From Lumbricus terrestris (lineage: Eukaryota; Annelida; Clitellata; Crassiclitellata; Lumbricidae): a stretch of 64,000 bases of DNA. Both the position numbers and the translations under genes were made by a program. Each line of letters starts with the position of its first letter. The stretch's first letter is position 1. Below the pieces are notes generated by a model that was not told the DNA's origin, did not search any database, and worked only from the letters and a program-made list of their open reading frames with translations. Below, piece after piece: positions 11,082 through 27,100 of the stretch. The stretch spans positions 21,035,039 to 21,099,038 of the forward strand of contig OX457037.1 in assembly GCA_949752735.1 (NCBI GenBank), given 5' to 3'.

Positions 11082-11381
11082 CAGGGACGTAGCGACCGCC
11101 CTCCGTACCCTCCAACCGGTGGGGCCCCGCAAGGAAGAGGACCCTAAAGTGGCCAAAAAAGTAAGATGAAACTAGGCAAGTGACATTTTTGATGCTAGTA
11201 TACAATCCATGCCGGTTCTTCTGACGAAATGTGAGGTAAAAACGGAGTACATGTTCAGTGTAAGCTGTATATTGTACAAAATATATGCTGCATTCCAGTT
11301 TCAGCATTGTAAGGGGCCCGCCACTCGGACAAAAATCACATAATGCTCGGAGGGGCCACGTTTTTTGTTGCTACAGCCCTG
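11082..11381. mobile_element. Second MITE in the same SINE
   Basis: The ends are CAGGGACGTAGC and, on the right, GCTACAGCCCTG. The flanks AGCAAGTC (11074-11081) and AGCAATTC (11382-11389) match 7 of 8. It is 300 bp with no coding capacity that I can see. Confidence 0.65.
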
Positions 11382-11641
11382 AGCAATTCCTTCACTCGCA
11401 AGTGCCAATGCTCGCTGGCGTGAAATTCAGTGTACGCGCTGTTTAAGACTGGAGCGCCTTTGAGTAACAATCTTGAAATGGCTCTATGACAAGTGCTCAT
11501 ACATACATTGGTGGACAAAGGATGTGGGTATTTTTCCTGTGATAGGCCTATATGAAATCAAGGCTCAGGGTACTAGCTTAGTGGGAAAAAGTAGGCTAAC
11601 TTGCATGATTATGATATCGAGAAACCTAGTTATATTGGCAG

Positions 11642-11750
11642 ACCCATTAGTCATTGTTGCCCTAGTGATAGCAATAATTCTTACGAAAATTTGTTATGTA
11701 ATTTATTCTGAGGACTTTTTGGACGCCGTTATTACCGTATCCAAATCTAG
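11642..11750 (+). CDS. Possible transmembrane exon of gene A
   Basis: After ATATTGGCAG an open frame in the phase used by the neighbouring exons encodes PLVIVALVIAIILTKICYVI, a plausible single membrane helix followed by a charged segment. The donor (TCTAG|GTCGAT) would be phase 2, unlike the other exons, so assignment to gene A is tentative. Confidence 0.25.
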
Positions 11751-11970
11751 GTCGATTTCCGTCACTAGTGAAATCTCAATCACACATTGTTATTCATTAG
11801 AGAAGCAAAGTTGAAATCCGACATTATGATCGATAGACGCCGGAAGCATGCTATGGTGGCCGTGCATTTGATCCATGCCACTTTTAAAGTGACAGTGTTG
11901 ATCCGACGGCACGTGAAACAAGTTAGGCTATACCGGTATTGAATTGGCCATTTGTGTGATTCTTTTGCAG

Positions 11971-12000
11971 TTTTCGATTCCGTAGATGAACCTGAATTCG
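11971..12000 (+). CDS. Possible 30-nt acidic micro-exon of gene A
   Basis: A strong acceptor (GTGATTCTTTTGCAG) precedes a phase-1 open stretch encoding FDSVDEPEF, ending at TTCG|GTGTCG in phase 1. Length and phase equal those of the gene B micro-exon at 53232-53261. It is too short to be sure. Confidence 0.25.
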
Positions 12001-12546
12001 GTGTCGACAAAGACCCCCGTTTTTACGGCAAGTGTAGAATAGATGTTACTTCTGCTTTAAATAGACCTAATTGCCTACTAGAACAGTTATAGAGACGTCT
12101 TCCGGTATCAGAGGAATAATTCTGTACTGAAGTTCAAACCAAACTTTCACAGCAGGACTTTCATATAATTATTTTCCAACCAGCGAAAGTCACGGATCAA
12201 ATATAAAGAGCACTTTCTGCACTTGCGCACTGGAAAGAGACTGATTGAAAAGTTGGGAGAATTTGAGATTGGAACTGGATGTAATGCAAAAAAACAGAGC
12301 TCATGTAGTAGACCTACAGGTATGCATAATACGAAGCACGAGGATTTTGTTTCAATTCCGGAAGAGTGTAAACACCATTAAAGGCTATAAATTCAGACTT
12401 GCATTGTCGAGAAATAGCCTGACAGTCATTTTCTTAATATGCTACAATATGACAGAACGATAATTCCATGCACAATTGCACATAGCCTGATATGAGTTGC
12501 GATTTAGATAAAAACACATTTAGCATAAAAATTATAGGGTCTAATA

Positions 12547-13235
<689 letters not shown>

Positions 13236-13302
13236 TATTTTCTGTTAATCTACCTATTTTATAAAACATTCTTCTTAACGCGTCACTATTTTGAATATTC
13301 AG

Positions 13303-13344
13303 AATTGTCTACGGGTTACAAAGATGCTCCGAAGTTGAATGAAG
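13303..13344 (+). CDS. Possible 42-nt linker exon
   Basis: An acceptor (TTTTGAATATTCAG) and a good donor (GAAG|GTAAGA) enclose a phase-1 frame encoding LSTGYKDAPKLNE. It resembles the other short hydrophilic exons of genes A and B. Evidence is only splice sites and phase. Confidence 0.25.
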
Positions 13345-13847
13345 GTAAGACAGCTATCCATGATAGTTAATTGCCTTTACATAATATTTACCCAAAGACG
13401 TGATTAAAGTCACACCTCTAATAAAGAATTTCTAACAGTTAAGGGTTTTAAACTATAAAAATTAACTTTACGTGAAAGCCCTGAAATTTGCTGATTGAAT
13501 AGCCAGAAATATTGTCTGGCTAAATCGCTAACCGAGAATGTCGCAATTTAAATCTCCAAAATGATAGAGCTATAATCGAAAGCCAAGGGCAGAACCGGAG
13601 CTCTGGTCGGCGAGTCCAATCAAAAGTTTTGTTACGCAGATCGAAGTCCGGTTCCAGAGGGTCAGAGAGGCAGAGCACAAGTGTTGAGAATTTTATGCTA
13701 GAGGACGAGATGAGTCGAGGTAAGAATTTTAAAAAGGTGAGACGTTTAGCTTCAAGTGGAAAGCCCGAAGAGCGATGAATAGAGGAAAACGAGAAAGGTG
13801 ATGAAGGATGATTGGTAATGAATCTAATCATCCTAATGATTATGTAT

Positions 13848-14060
13848 GTGCACTTGTTATAGCGCCCCTTCAAGCTCCCTACTCAGAGGCGCTCCCGACA
13901 GCAGAGCGGACACTGCATCGATCGGAGTTTCACGCCGAAGCGCTGAACAATTGCGAGTGAAGGACTTGCCCAAGGTTTCTACGTGGCGAGTTGAGGTGGA
14001 TTCGAACCTCGAACCTTCCGGTTTCAAGGCAACGACGCCACCATTACACCACCGCGCCCC
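13848..14060 (-). repeat. tRNA-derived SINE, minus strand
   Basis: Reverse-complemented, it starts GGGGCGCGGTGGTGTAATGG (A-box-like), contains GGTTCGAATCC (B box) and ends AGGGGCGCTATAACAAG. It is a nearly full copy of the family at 48904-49110. Confidence 0.85.
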
Positions 14061-17819
<3,759 letters not shown>

Positions 17820-18151
17820 GAACTGGAGACAGTTCTGGTTGCTGCTCTGGAAGAACTGGCTGCTACAGAAGAAGAAGGTCGTCCGGACAGTATTAATCGT
17901 TCTATTTCCAATCTTCGTCGCCGCAATACTCGTCGTGATGCGAGAAATATCCGAACCATACGCCGCAAGAGCAACATTCTACGATAGCTTCAAAATTGTC
18001 CCGAAATTCCCTCTGCTGCAAGCAAAAGGTTCAATCATCGCTTACGTCCCAGACACGGCACTCGTCAAAAGGGTTGTGGTTAGAGCAGCAGCTACCATAG
18101 CCGCAAAGTTTCTACCGAGCTTCACCATCAAAGACGCCAAGCTTCTACCGA
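17820..18151 (+). CDS. ABCA3-like exon: N terminus, membrane helix 1
   Basis: Reads [20 protein letters not shown] then a hydrophobic helix ([20 protein letters not shown]) and the start of the first large loop. LLWKN-x(4)-K is the classic ABCA N-terminal signature. The acceptor is GGTTTTACAG|; the frame upstream is closed at 17782-17784 with no ATG, so a short upstream exon must supply the start. The donor at 18152 (CCGA|GTATGA) leaves one base, matching the next exon. Confidence 0.85.
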
Positions 18152-21100
18152 GTATGACGTATTCCTATAGGCCTACTTTGTACTCGATCCTGTCTCTTGA
18201 GTGTTGATATGACTGAGATTTAGGCTACCAGCGAATAAGACCGTGCACGTCTTTGTGTAGGCCTACCCACCCTACCGTAACGAAATTGCAGAAATCCACG
18301 TTCTATTGGATTAATTAAAATTTTCTTTATTTGCAATAATAGCTGTAGATAACTTCAAAGCATAGGCAGTTCTATACTTCAGAGCGGACATGTACAGGTT
18401 GGACCAAAAAGTAATTCTTCGGTGCTTTGCCAATTATTTTCTTGATAAGAATTAAGTATTTTAAAATAAAGTTTCGCAGGCTTAAAGGTAATTCATGTTT
18501 ACCTGCGACCGCCGGATTTCACCACAATATGTGAAACTGAACCAAAGTTATATCACTTTTAGTGAGTCTACCCGCTGTTTTTTTGCCGATCTAAAAACAT
18601 AATTATCACAACAAAAAGTAGCCTAAATTTATTTGATCAAATCGCATCTCGCTAAACTTCGGCCGCATTCAGCTTCCTCCAACAGTCCAATTTGTTCATG
18701 CAACAGACTTGCATCGTTCCTTGCTCTTGAACTGTTATGTCTCAGTCTCGATCATATTCCTCAATAGGTCCTTCTCTTTGTACTGCTCTTTCTCCTTCTG
18801 TTCGCTATATACATCAGATTCTGTGTGGTAGTCTCTCTTCCGCATTATCTATTCTAAATGGCCTGCTTCTTCTCACGGCTCTTGCGGACTGGCAAGGCCA
18901 CTGAAAAGTTCACCGTACTGCAGGCGCTTTATATAAATGATTAAATACGATATAATACAAAACTTTAAAAGGCACAAAATATTATCATAAACTTTGGATA
19001 TATTCCCAAAACTACATAGGCTGGATCCCTAAATGTAGCCAGGTCAAGGTATTTCCCCTCCACCCTTTCTCCCAGGGTGTGGGCGCAAACATAGATAGGC
19101 CTACTGCTTACAGCCTTACATGCATGTAAGTGCATGACGTCAATTATTCCGGATTTAGTTTTTCGGACAGAAGTAAAATCTTTGTCCCCTCCCCATCACT
19201 GCTCAATTGTCCCCTACGTCCTTGATGGGGAGACTTTCTTTCAACGGGAGATGAAATACACGTATTCTCCCTCCCCCGGAGATTTTATATTCAGAATATA
19301 GTCTCCGGGGATGAATTTAGTCTGAAACACATCCATCGGTGAGAATCTGTTTCAAAATAGAGTCTAGGGTAGGGCAACTTTTATGGGGAGACTGTCACGC
19401 GACGCCGGCGTTCGTTCATAGCTCCCGGTCTCTCCTTCTGAAGTTCTCTCCCACGTAACGTAGAAAAAACCTCTCTTAGCTCTAAACTAAAAAAAACCTA
19501 TCTTTTCCAGGCTACCCATGCCTGCTAATGACTGCATCGTAAGGCATGCATCGAATGATGTGGTATGGCGTGTTAACGCATAACTGTTTTGGATTAATTG
19601 GCATGGCACGGTATGCCAATCATAAACGCATGGTTGATCCTACGATTTATTGCCGTAATTAAGTCGCTTTAAATAGCCAAATAATTTATCACATGCTTCT
19701 AAAAGTCTTTCCAAATTGCAACGTTGCTGAGGGCCACGATGTTTGCTAATAATAATTAATGCTAATGAACAGCATATTAGGTGTCTTTTACGAGTAGGCC
19801 TAATCTCTTCAAACGATTGCACAAAGGGTTAGACTCATGTCACACTGTTTTGCTGTATAGGCCTAATAGCGCGTGGCTTTGCATCTGAAACTGAGCTTGA
19901 AGACTTTCTGAAGACAGACAAAGACATTCTTGGAGCAATCGTCTTTTTGGGTCCAAGCGACTCGGACAGTCTACCGAAAAATATCACCTACAAGGTGCGT
20001 CTCCTGTCATACAGCCGGCATTCCGAGTTCAATAAAGACAAGAAGAAACAAGAGTTTTGGGAGAAGATCGATTGGAAAACAGGAATCATGTTCCCGAACT
20101 TAAACACGCTCGCCCCGAGAGATGGAGGGGATAGACATGGGGAAGATCCTGCAGTAGATCCAGGTAGGCGAACATGCATTTTATCAGTAGGCTTACTAGA
20201 AGATAACTAAAATGTTATTAGTCCGTCTATTTTTTTAATTAATCTACTTAGGATGGACCTAAAAAGGAAAGCAGACTAATTACGTTTGTTTGTATGTGCA
20301 CTTGTTATAGCGCCCCTTCAAGCTCTCTCTACTCAGAGGCGCTGAAGCGCTGAGCAATTGCGAGTGAAGGACTTGCCCAAGGTCCCTACGCGGCGACTTG
20401 AGGTGGATTCGAACCTCGAACCTTCCGGCTTCAAGGCAACGACGCCACCACTACACCACCGCCCCCCACGTTGTTATAGGATAGATAGGTGGGTGATGAG
20501 ATGTTAAGCCTAAACTGATTCGCTAGAGTTCGAATATCGATATTTAGGCTAGATATCCGATAAGTGGGAGATATCCAGCTTTTTCGTTTGTAGATAATTT
20601 AGATCTAATAAAAATCTGATTCTTAATTTTTAATGTTGATCGCTTAAAAAAGCACAAATCTCTTTCTAGTCAGCGTAACATTGTGCATTTCGGCGACACA
20701 TGCAAAAGAAGCATATTTTTGAGTTCGGAAAGAAATTCTGGGTAGCCTAAACTGAAACAAACTGTAACATTTTACCCTTTCTTTCAACTGGCACAATTTC
20801 ACACTTTATTCGGTATTTCTTTCTGAACTCGTATCGGACGTATCTTTCATTTGCTTTTAGCGTCAAGAATTCAAGATGCAAAATAACGATGATTTCGAAC
20901 GCCAAAAGCTCTCACTGTTCAGAGCAGAACCCTGCAAAACCATTCTGCATTAGGAAGACTATTAAAGACCCTAATTGTTAGTTAGACAAATAATAGTCCA
21001 ATAATTATGACTAAGAATTTGAAACACGCAGTAGGCTATATTTCATGTACGGTGATGGCTCAACAGGCTCAAAGCGCCTGTCCTGGTAGTCGCACTTGCA

Positions 21101-24100
21101 GAATTTTGTCCTGACGAGAATTTATTTGTTACATAAATCTTCCCTGCACTGTTCGCATATACAGGGTGGGCCATAAAAAGTAACACCTACGGTTTTTGTC
21201 CCATATCATGTCCAGGGGCAAGAATTTCGAAATGAAATTTTACAGTCTTAAATACAATTCATATTTACACATGATGGCCAGATTTCATCAAAATATATCA
21301 AACCCAACAAAAGTTACACCACTTTTAGTGAGGCCACCCACCGTTTTTTGACGATTCAAAAGCGTAACCAACAAAAAGTGAACAAAAACGATTTTATTAA
21401 GTCATATAAGTTTAATAATATAATAATTACTAGCTGATCTACCCGGCGTTGCCCGGGAAATTTCGATTTTTAGTTCCCAGCCACGCCTGACCCCGCTCCA
21501 ACGCCGCCCTTCTCACCTCGTCTTACATCGGCCCCAACCTGGTCCCACTCTGGTCGCCATTCCCACCTCGCCTTCTTCCATCGGCCCAAACCCGGTCCAA
21601 CCACTTTGAGTGCCCAGCGTTGCCCGTGACATTTAGGTTTTCGGTCCAACCCAGCTCACACCCATCCATGTTTGCGCTATAGTCAGCATTTTTGCGAAAC
21701 CGCGTGTCAAAAGATCTGCCCTCGTCAAAAAATGAGGTTAAAAATCTATTGGTTCGTTAAAAACCGAACGGCGAAAACTATTGCGTCTTAAATAGGCTAG
21801 TGATACATAAATATACGGTATAGATTTTAATTAACGGCACAAAGCGCTATAATAATTATTTTAAAATCGGCCGTGACGTCATTGATGTACTGGTTTCAGT
21901 CATCAATATATCATTGATGGTTTCAATGTCTGTTGAAAATATGGTTGAAAGCAAATAAAATGGCGTCTTAAACACAGCGTTAGGATTGGATGGAAAATGA
22001 AATGTTTCAATATCGGGAAACGGTAAGATTTTTGGATCGCGAAGGCCGATAGTGTTCCCCGGTGATGCTAAAAAGTATTTTTGTAAATATTGAGAAAAAT
22101 CGGTCGGGTGGATAAGAAGAAAATTGGTTCATTAATCTGTTACGACTTGTTTTTATAGGAATAGATAAGATAATAGTTATAATAGTTATAACATAACGAT
22201 TTTATTAAGTCATATAAGTCATATAAGTTCTTGATGCGTTCCAAAGGCAATTGCCCCTGGCCATGATATGGGCAAAAAACTGTAGGAGGGGTTACTTTTT
22301 TATGGCCCACCCTGTATAAGTGTTGATGCGTTCCAAAGGCAAATCTTCCCATAATAACTCCAATGCGCCCATCAATTCTCTTACCGCTCTTGGGTTTGGT
22401 TGCAGATTGTGATATATCTCCAGCATAGCACTTCACAATTGATTATCAATCCATCGGGTTCAAATCCGGAGATTTGGGGCCATTGGCTTTCTCAATGAAA
22501 CCAGAACAATTGAGTCGATCTCCATTCGTTCACGGCAAATCTCTTAACTATCAGCTCAACTCTTAATGTTTGCGCTCTCACTGTTTATCAGAGTAAACGT
22601 TGCTCAATGTATCTCTAGAATCTTGCTTAACCCTCATAGGGTCACGATTTTTCCCAACCGATTTTGGTCACCGGGGGGTAAAAAAATACCCCCACTGTGA
22701 TTCGCATGATTCCTATGATAAACTCCCATTTTCAAGTATAAAACTAAAAGAAGTTATTTATAGAAGATTTGCGGAATGCACTGGAACCAAAGTAACATAT
22801 GCAGCACTGCAGGAAAATCAAAATGGCGGACAAAATGGCGGCCAGAATCTTAAATGGCTATAAGTGAAGTTATGTATGCAATGGAAACATGATTTCCGAG
22901 TCTAAATCAACATTTTCGAAGTCAAGGAATGCAATGGAACCAATGTCACAGAAGCGATTTCTTCAACTATTTTCAGGGATTAAAATTTCCGTGAAAACCC
23001 GAGATGGGGTTTTTTTTTTACCCCCCGGTGACCCTATAAGGGTTAAGAGGTGTCTGAATACACATTTTGTCTGTCATTGACACCTTGTCCATTTTCATTT
23101 TTTAGAAATTTGAATTGCATTGCTTTAATAACAAAATTAATAATCTGACAGATTCCTTATTTACCAACTTGACTGTCATCTTGCTTAGTGAATTCATAGT
23201 GGCGTGCAGCTACGTTGGTACCCTGTTTCTGTTTAAAATAGCAATAATAATGATCATCTGGCAATATCAAGGCTACCGGTATTTGATAACAATTATTTGA
23301 GATGAGACCTAATAAAATCATGTTTTTTGTTACTTTTTCTTGCGTTACGTTTTTGAATCGTCAAAAAGCGGTGGGTGGCCTCACTAAAAGTGATATAACT
23401 TTTTTTCTGTTTGATAGATTTTGATTAAATCTGGCCATCATTTCATTTCGATATTCTTACTTCTGGCCAAGATGTTGACCCGAATGATTAAATTGGTTTT
23501 TTGTTACTTTTTGTTGCGTCGCGTTTTTGAATCATCGAAAACGGTGGTGGACTCACTAAAAGTGATATAACTTTTGTTCTGTTCGAAATATTTTCTTAAA
23601 ATTTGACAATTGTTCATAAATATGAACTGCCTTTAAGAATGTATAGTTTCATTTTAAAATTCTTAGTTTTGGCCAATATATGGTAGGGGTTACTTTTTAT
23701 GGCCCACCATGTATATGTGACTGCTCCGGCTATGACCTGGTTACCGCGAGTAAATAGATGACTCATAACTATGATGAATTCAGCCTATATCTAGTGTAAT
23801 AATAACACTACAGTAGTGGCAGTGGTGGTGGTGGGATGGTGGTAGGGTGGTGGTGGCGGCGGCGGCGGCGGCAGCAGTGACGGCAGCAGTGACGGCAGCA
23901 GCAGTAGCAGTAGTAGTAGCAGTAGCAGCAGCGGTCGCGGTAGCAGTGGCAGTAACAGTGGTAGTAGTAATGGCAATACTCAAAGTATCAGTTGCGAGAG
24001 TGGATATAATTGCGATAGTAGGAATAGTAGCAACAGAAATTATGGTAACAAATACAACATTCATTGATGATGGAAATTGAATAAGTGGCTTGTATTATAC

Positions 24101-27100
24101 ATTGCAGTTTATTTCAACGGGGGCTTCCTGGCTATCCAGAATGCCATTGACCTGAGTCTAATTGTGGAGGTTAACCGGAATTTCGACCCAGAGAAAACCG
24201 TAAACATTAGGCTTCAGCGATATCCGTTTCCTCGATACACGAATGATAATCTGACTCATGTCCTTAGAGTCGTCTTTCCTCTCTTCATTCTCATCAGCTT
24301 CGTGATTATTGCTCCGACGATCTGCCAAGAAATCGTGCTCGAGAAGGAAAACAAGTTCAAGGTAAACAAATCACGGTGTGGTTTTCCGGGGATTTGGGAG
24401 CTCCAGCTCCCTGTTATTCTTACAAACCGTAAGTCTAAGTCTACCTTGCAGACCTCAACTGCACGCGGACCCCGTATTCTTAGCCCAGTTATTTCACTAC
24501 AATTCTCATGCTCGGTAAGATCGTCTGCATACATTTTTCACCATAATCGCATTTGCGCAACGATTAGAGAGACATATACGTACTGATTTGTATTCGTTGC
24601 ATAGTTTCACTCCGAAGCGCACGAGCAATGGCATGTGGATAATTTTCTGATGGTTCATACGCGGTGGCGTGACGTAGATTTGAACCATGGCAACAACCTT
24701 CCGGCTCCAACGCGCCGAACATACCCTTACATCACCGCGTCCAATAATTAATTATACCGTCATGCTAAACGGAGTATATTTTATATTGCAATCTGAGATT
24801 TTGACAACATAGAAAGCGTAGACCTAATGTACATTTTTAGATTATATTCAAGTGCATTTAAGTGCGTCGTTGTTTTGCAACCATCGTACAGGAGCTGATG
24901 AAGATGATGGGCATGGCAAGGTGGCTGTACTGGTCTTCGTGGTTCGTCAAGTATCTGCTGTTCATGCTGACCTCTGTTATCGCCATGACGATTCTTATCC
25001 ACGTTCCTATCTCGTCCAAAGGACCAGTGATCGCCCAAACGACAGCCACCATCACATTCGTCTTCCTGCTGCTCTACGCTCTAGCCATCATCACATTCTG
25101 TTTCGTTCTTTCTACTCTTGTAAACAAAGGTAGGAACATTAAGCTTGCATGTATAACATGTAGGCTAGGCCTAATATGCTACAATTGCTACAGGGCTGAA
25201 AGTGATCTAAAAAAGATGCCTGATCTGAGATATTCATCTGGGTTATGAAGTCAGACAACGACAACACTTGTTGTCCGAACATGTTTTCAGGATTTTCAGT
25301 GTTTGTCTTCAAAATTTAAATTTATTTAATCGACGACGTTTTTTCTAATGACGTTTTCACCAAATTCTGATCTTTTGATCCTCCTTAGCAAGCGTAAGCT
25401 TATTCGTTATAATTAGGCTATACACAACTATAGATGTAAAAACACAAACATTTTGGTAATGTGATGAATCCTTATGCCCAAATGTTAAACACGCGACCCG
25501 CTAAGACCCGCAGCGAAGGCAGGTCGCGAAAGTGAATGCCGGATCGCAGATCGGGACAGACTCGTCTCACTTTCAGCCCTGGTATATTACATATAATTAT
25601 TATACACTATATAATATTATATATAATAGGCAATCTCAATACAGCTACGATGAATGAGCGTGATGTAAATCAACACTTATAACACAGAAGAATTAGGCGA
25701 TTATTATTTGACTAAGAAGCTAACAATGCATGAGACAAGCTGGCGAAATGTCGAATCCAAAGTCTAATATAGGCCTAAACTTAGTTTATTATTGTAGGCT
25801 ACACCCTTTAAGAACACCGGCGATTTCTCTTACCATTTTTATTTTAACCTCTGAAACAGCTAGAATGCCTACACTTATATATGGAGATGCTCTGAATTCT
25901 TCAGTATGCATAGACTACTCACACTTGTTCATCGCTTGTTTGTTGATATTTTGCATTTTCGATTTTTCTGCAGCCAGGAATGGCGCGGCTATCGCCGGAA
26001 TACTTTTCCCTCTGACGTACACGCTTTATTTCTACCTGGCTACGGTCTACGACAATATGACTCTCGCTGGGAAGCTAGCAGCATCGCTCGACTTCAACGT
26101 GGCAATGGGGTTCGGGTGCTTCAAGATGACACAGAGCGAAGCACGTGGTGCGTCATTGACTGTGATTGATTGCTGATTATAATAGTAGACCCAAAATGAT
26201 GATGAGTCGGCATGCTTTATCTATCGCACTATATTACCATAATTATTTCTAAGATTCGGTGAGTCAGGGAGTTTGGAACTCTGTAGCGCAGAAAGCATAG
26301 GTCTAATTACTTCAACTCTGAGCTAAATAAAAGAACACAAGATTTTATAAGGTTGATTGTTGCTAACGAGATCCTTTGTAGATGTAAGGTGCAGATGGGA
26401 AACGCATGCGAACTTTTGACCACTTAGTCTAGTAACGACTTAAGGTGCCTTCTGCGGTGCTTGACGTTGTGGCGCCGCTTTGGCACGGCCTTTTTGTGAT
26501 AAGTAGGAAGACAAATTCAACTCAACCTTAAAGTATCGAGTCGCACATTTCTTCGTGTAGCCTAAAACCAGAGCGTCTGTGTGATTTCGATCAGGAATTG
26601 TCGCAGACTGGAGCAACATTTGGACTTCGCCGAATCCAGAAGACGGTCTTACGATGGGTCTCATACTCATCATGCTATTCGTCGACTCGATCATCTACTC
26701 GATGCTTACCTGGTATTTGGATGCTGTCATACCCGGCGATTTCGGAACTGCTCAACCGTTCCTCTTTCCATTCACGGTCAGTAGATTGGTTCTTATCTAA
26801 GTAAGTAAGTCAGTCAGTCAGTAAGAGTCAGAACTAAGTCTTTTTTCGATCCACCCAATCATCCAGTCATCAGAGAACGTTGCTCATCGCCTTTGCTGAA
26901 TCTGTTGTTTGTCGTCTTTAGAATGTCTATTCAGTGGCGTAGCTACCATGTGTGCAATGTGTGCAAAGCACACGGGCCCACGACCCCCAGGGGCCCACAC
27001 AGATTGCTAAATTAATTATTTATTATAGGCTATCCTAATTAGTAATTCACATTTTTTAGATGTGAGTTTTGTGAACACAGTTGCATTATAGGCTACTTCG

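Larger units (their letters stand above)
10845..11480 (+). repeat. tRNA-derived SINE broken by two nested MITEs
   Basis: The SINE body (GCCTTGGAGCTGGGAGG... then CGTCAAGCCGCCGTG... then GAGCAATTCCTTCACTCGC...) is contiguous once the inserts at 10895-11047 and 11082-11381 are set aside. Each insert has its own 8-bp duplication, so the order of events is SINE first, MITEs later. Confidence 0.7.

Noticed and set aside
23780..24080. Poly-Thr, poly-Val and poly-Pro frames
   Set aside because: Triplet-repeat artefacts.
24256..24534. Minus-strand 92-codon frame
   Set aside because: It is the shadow of an ABCA exon on the opposite strand.
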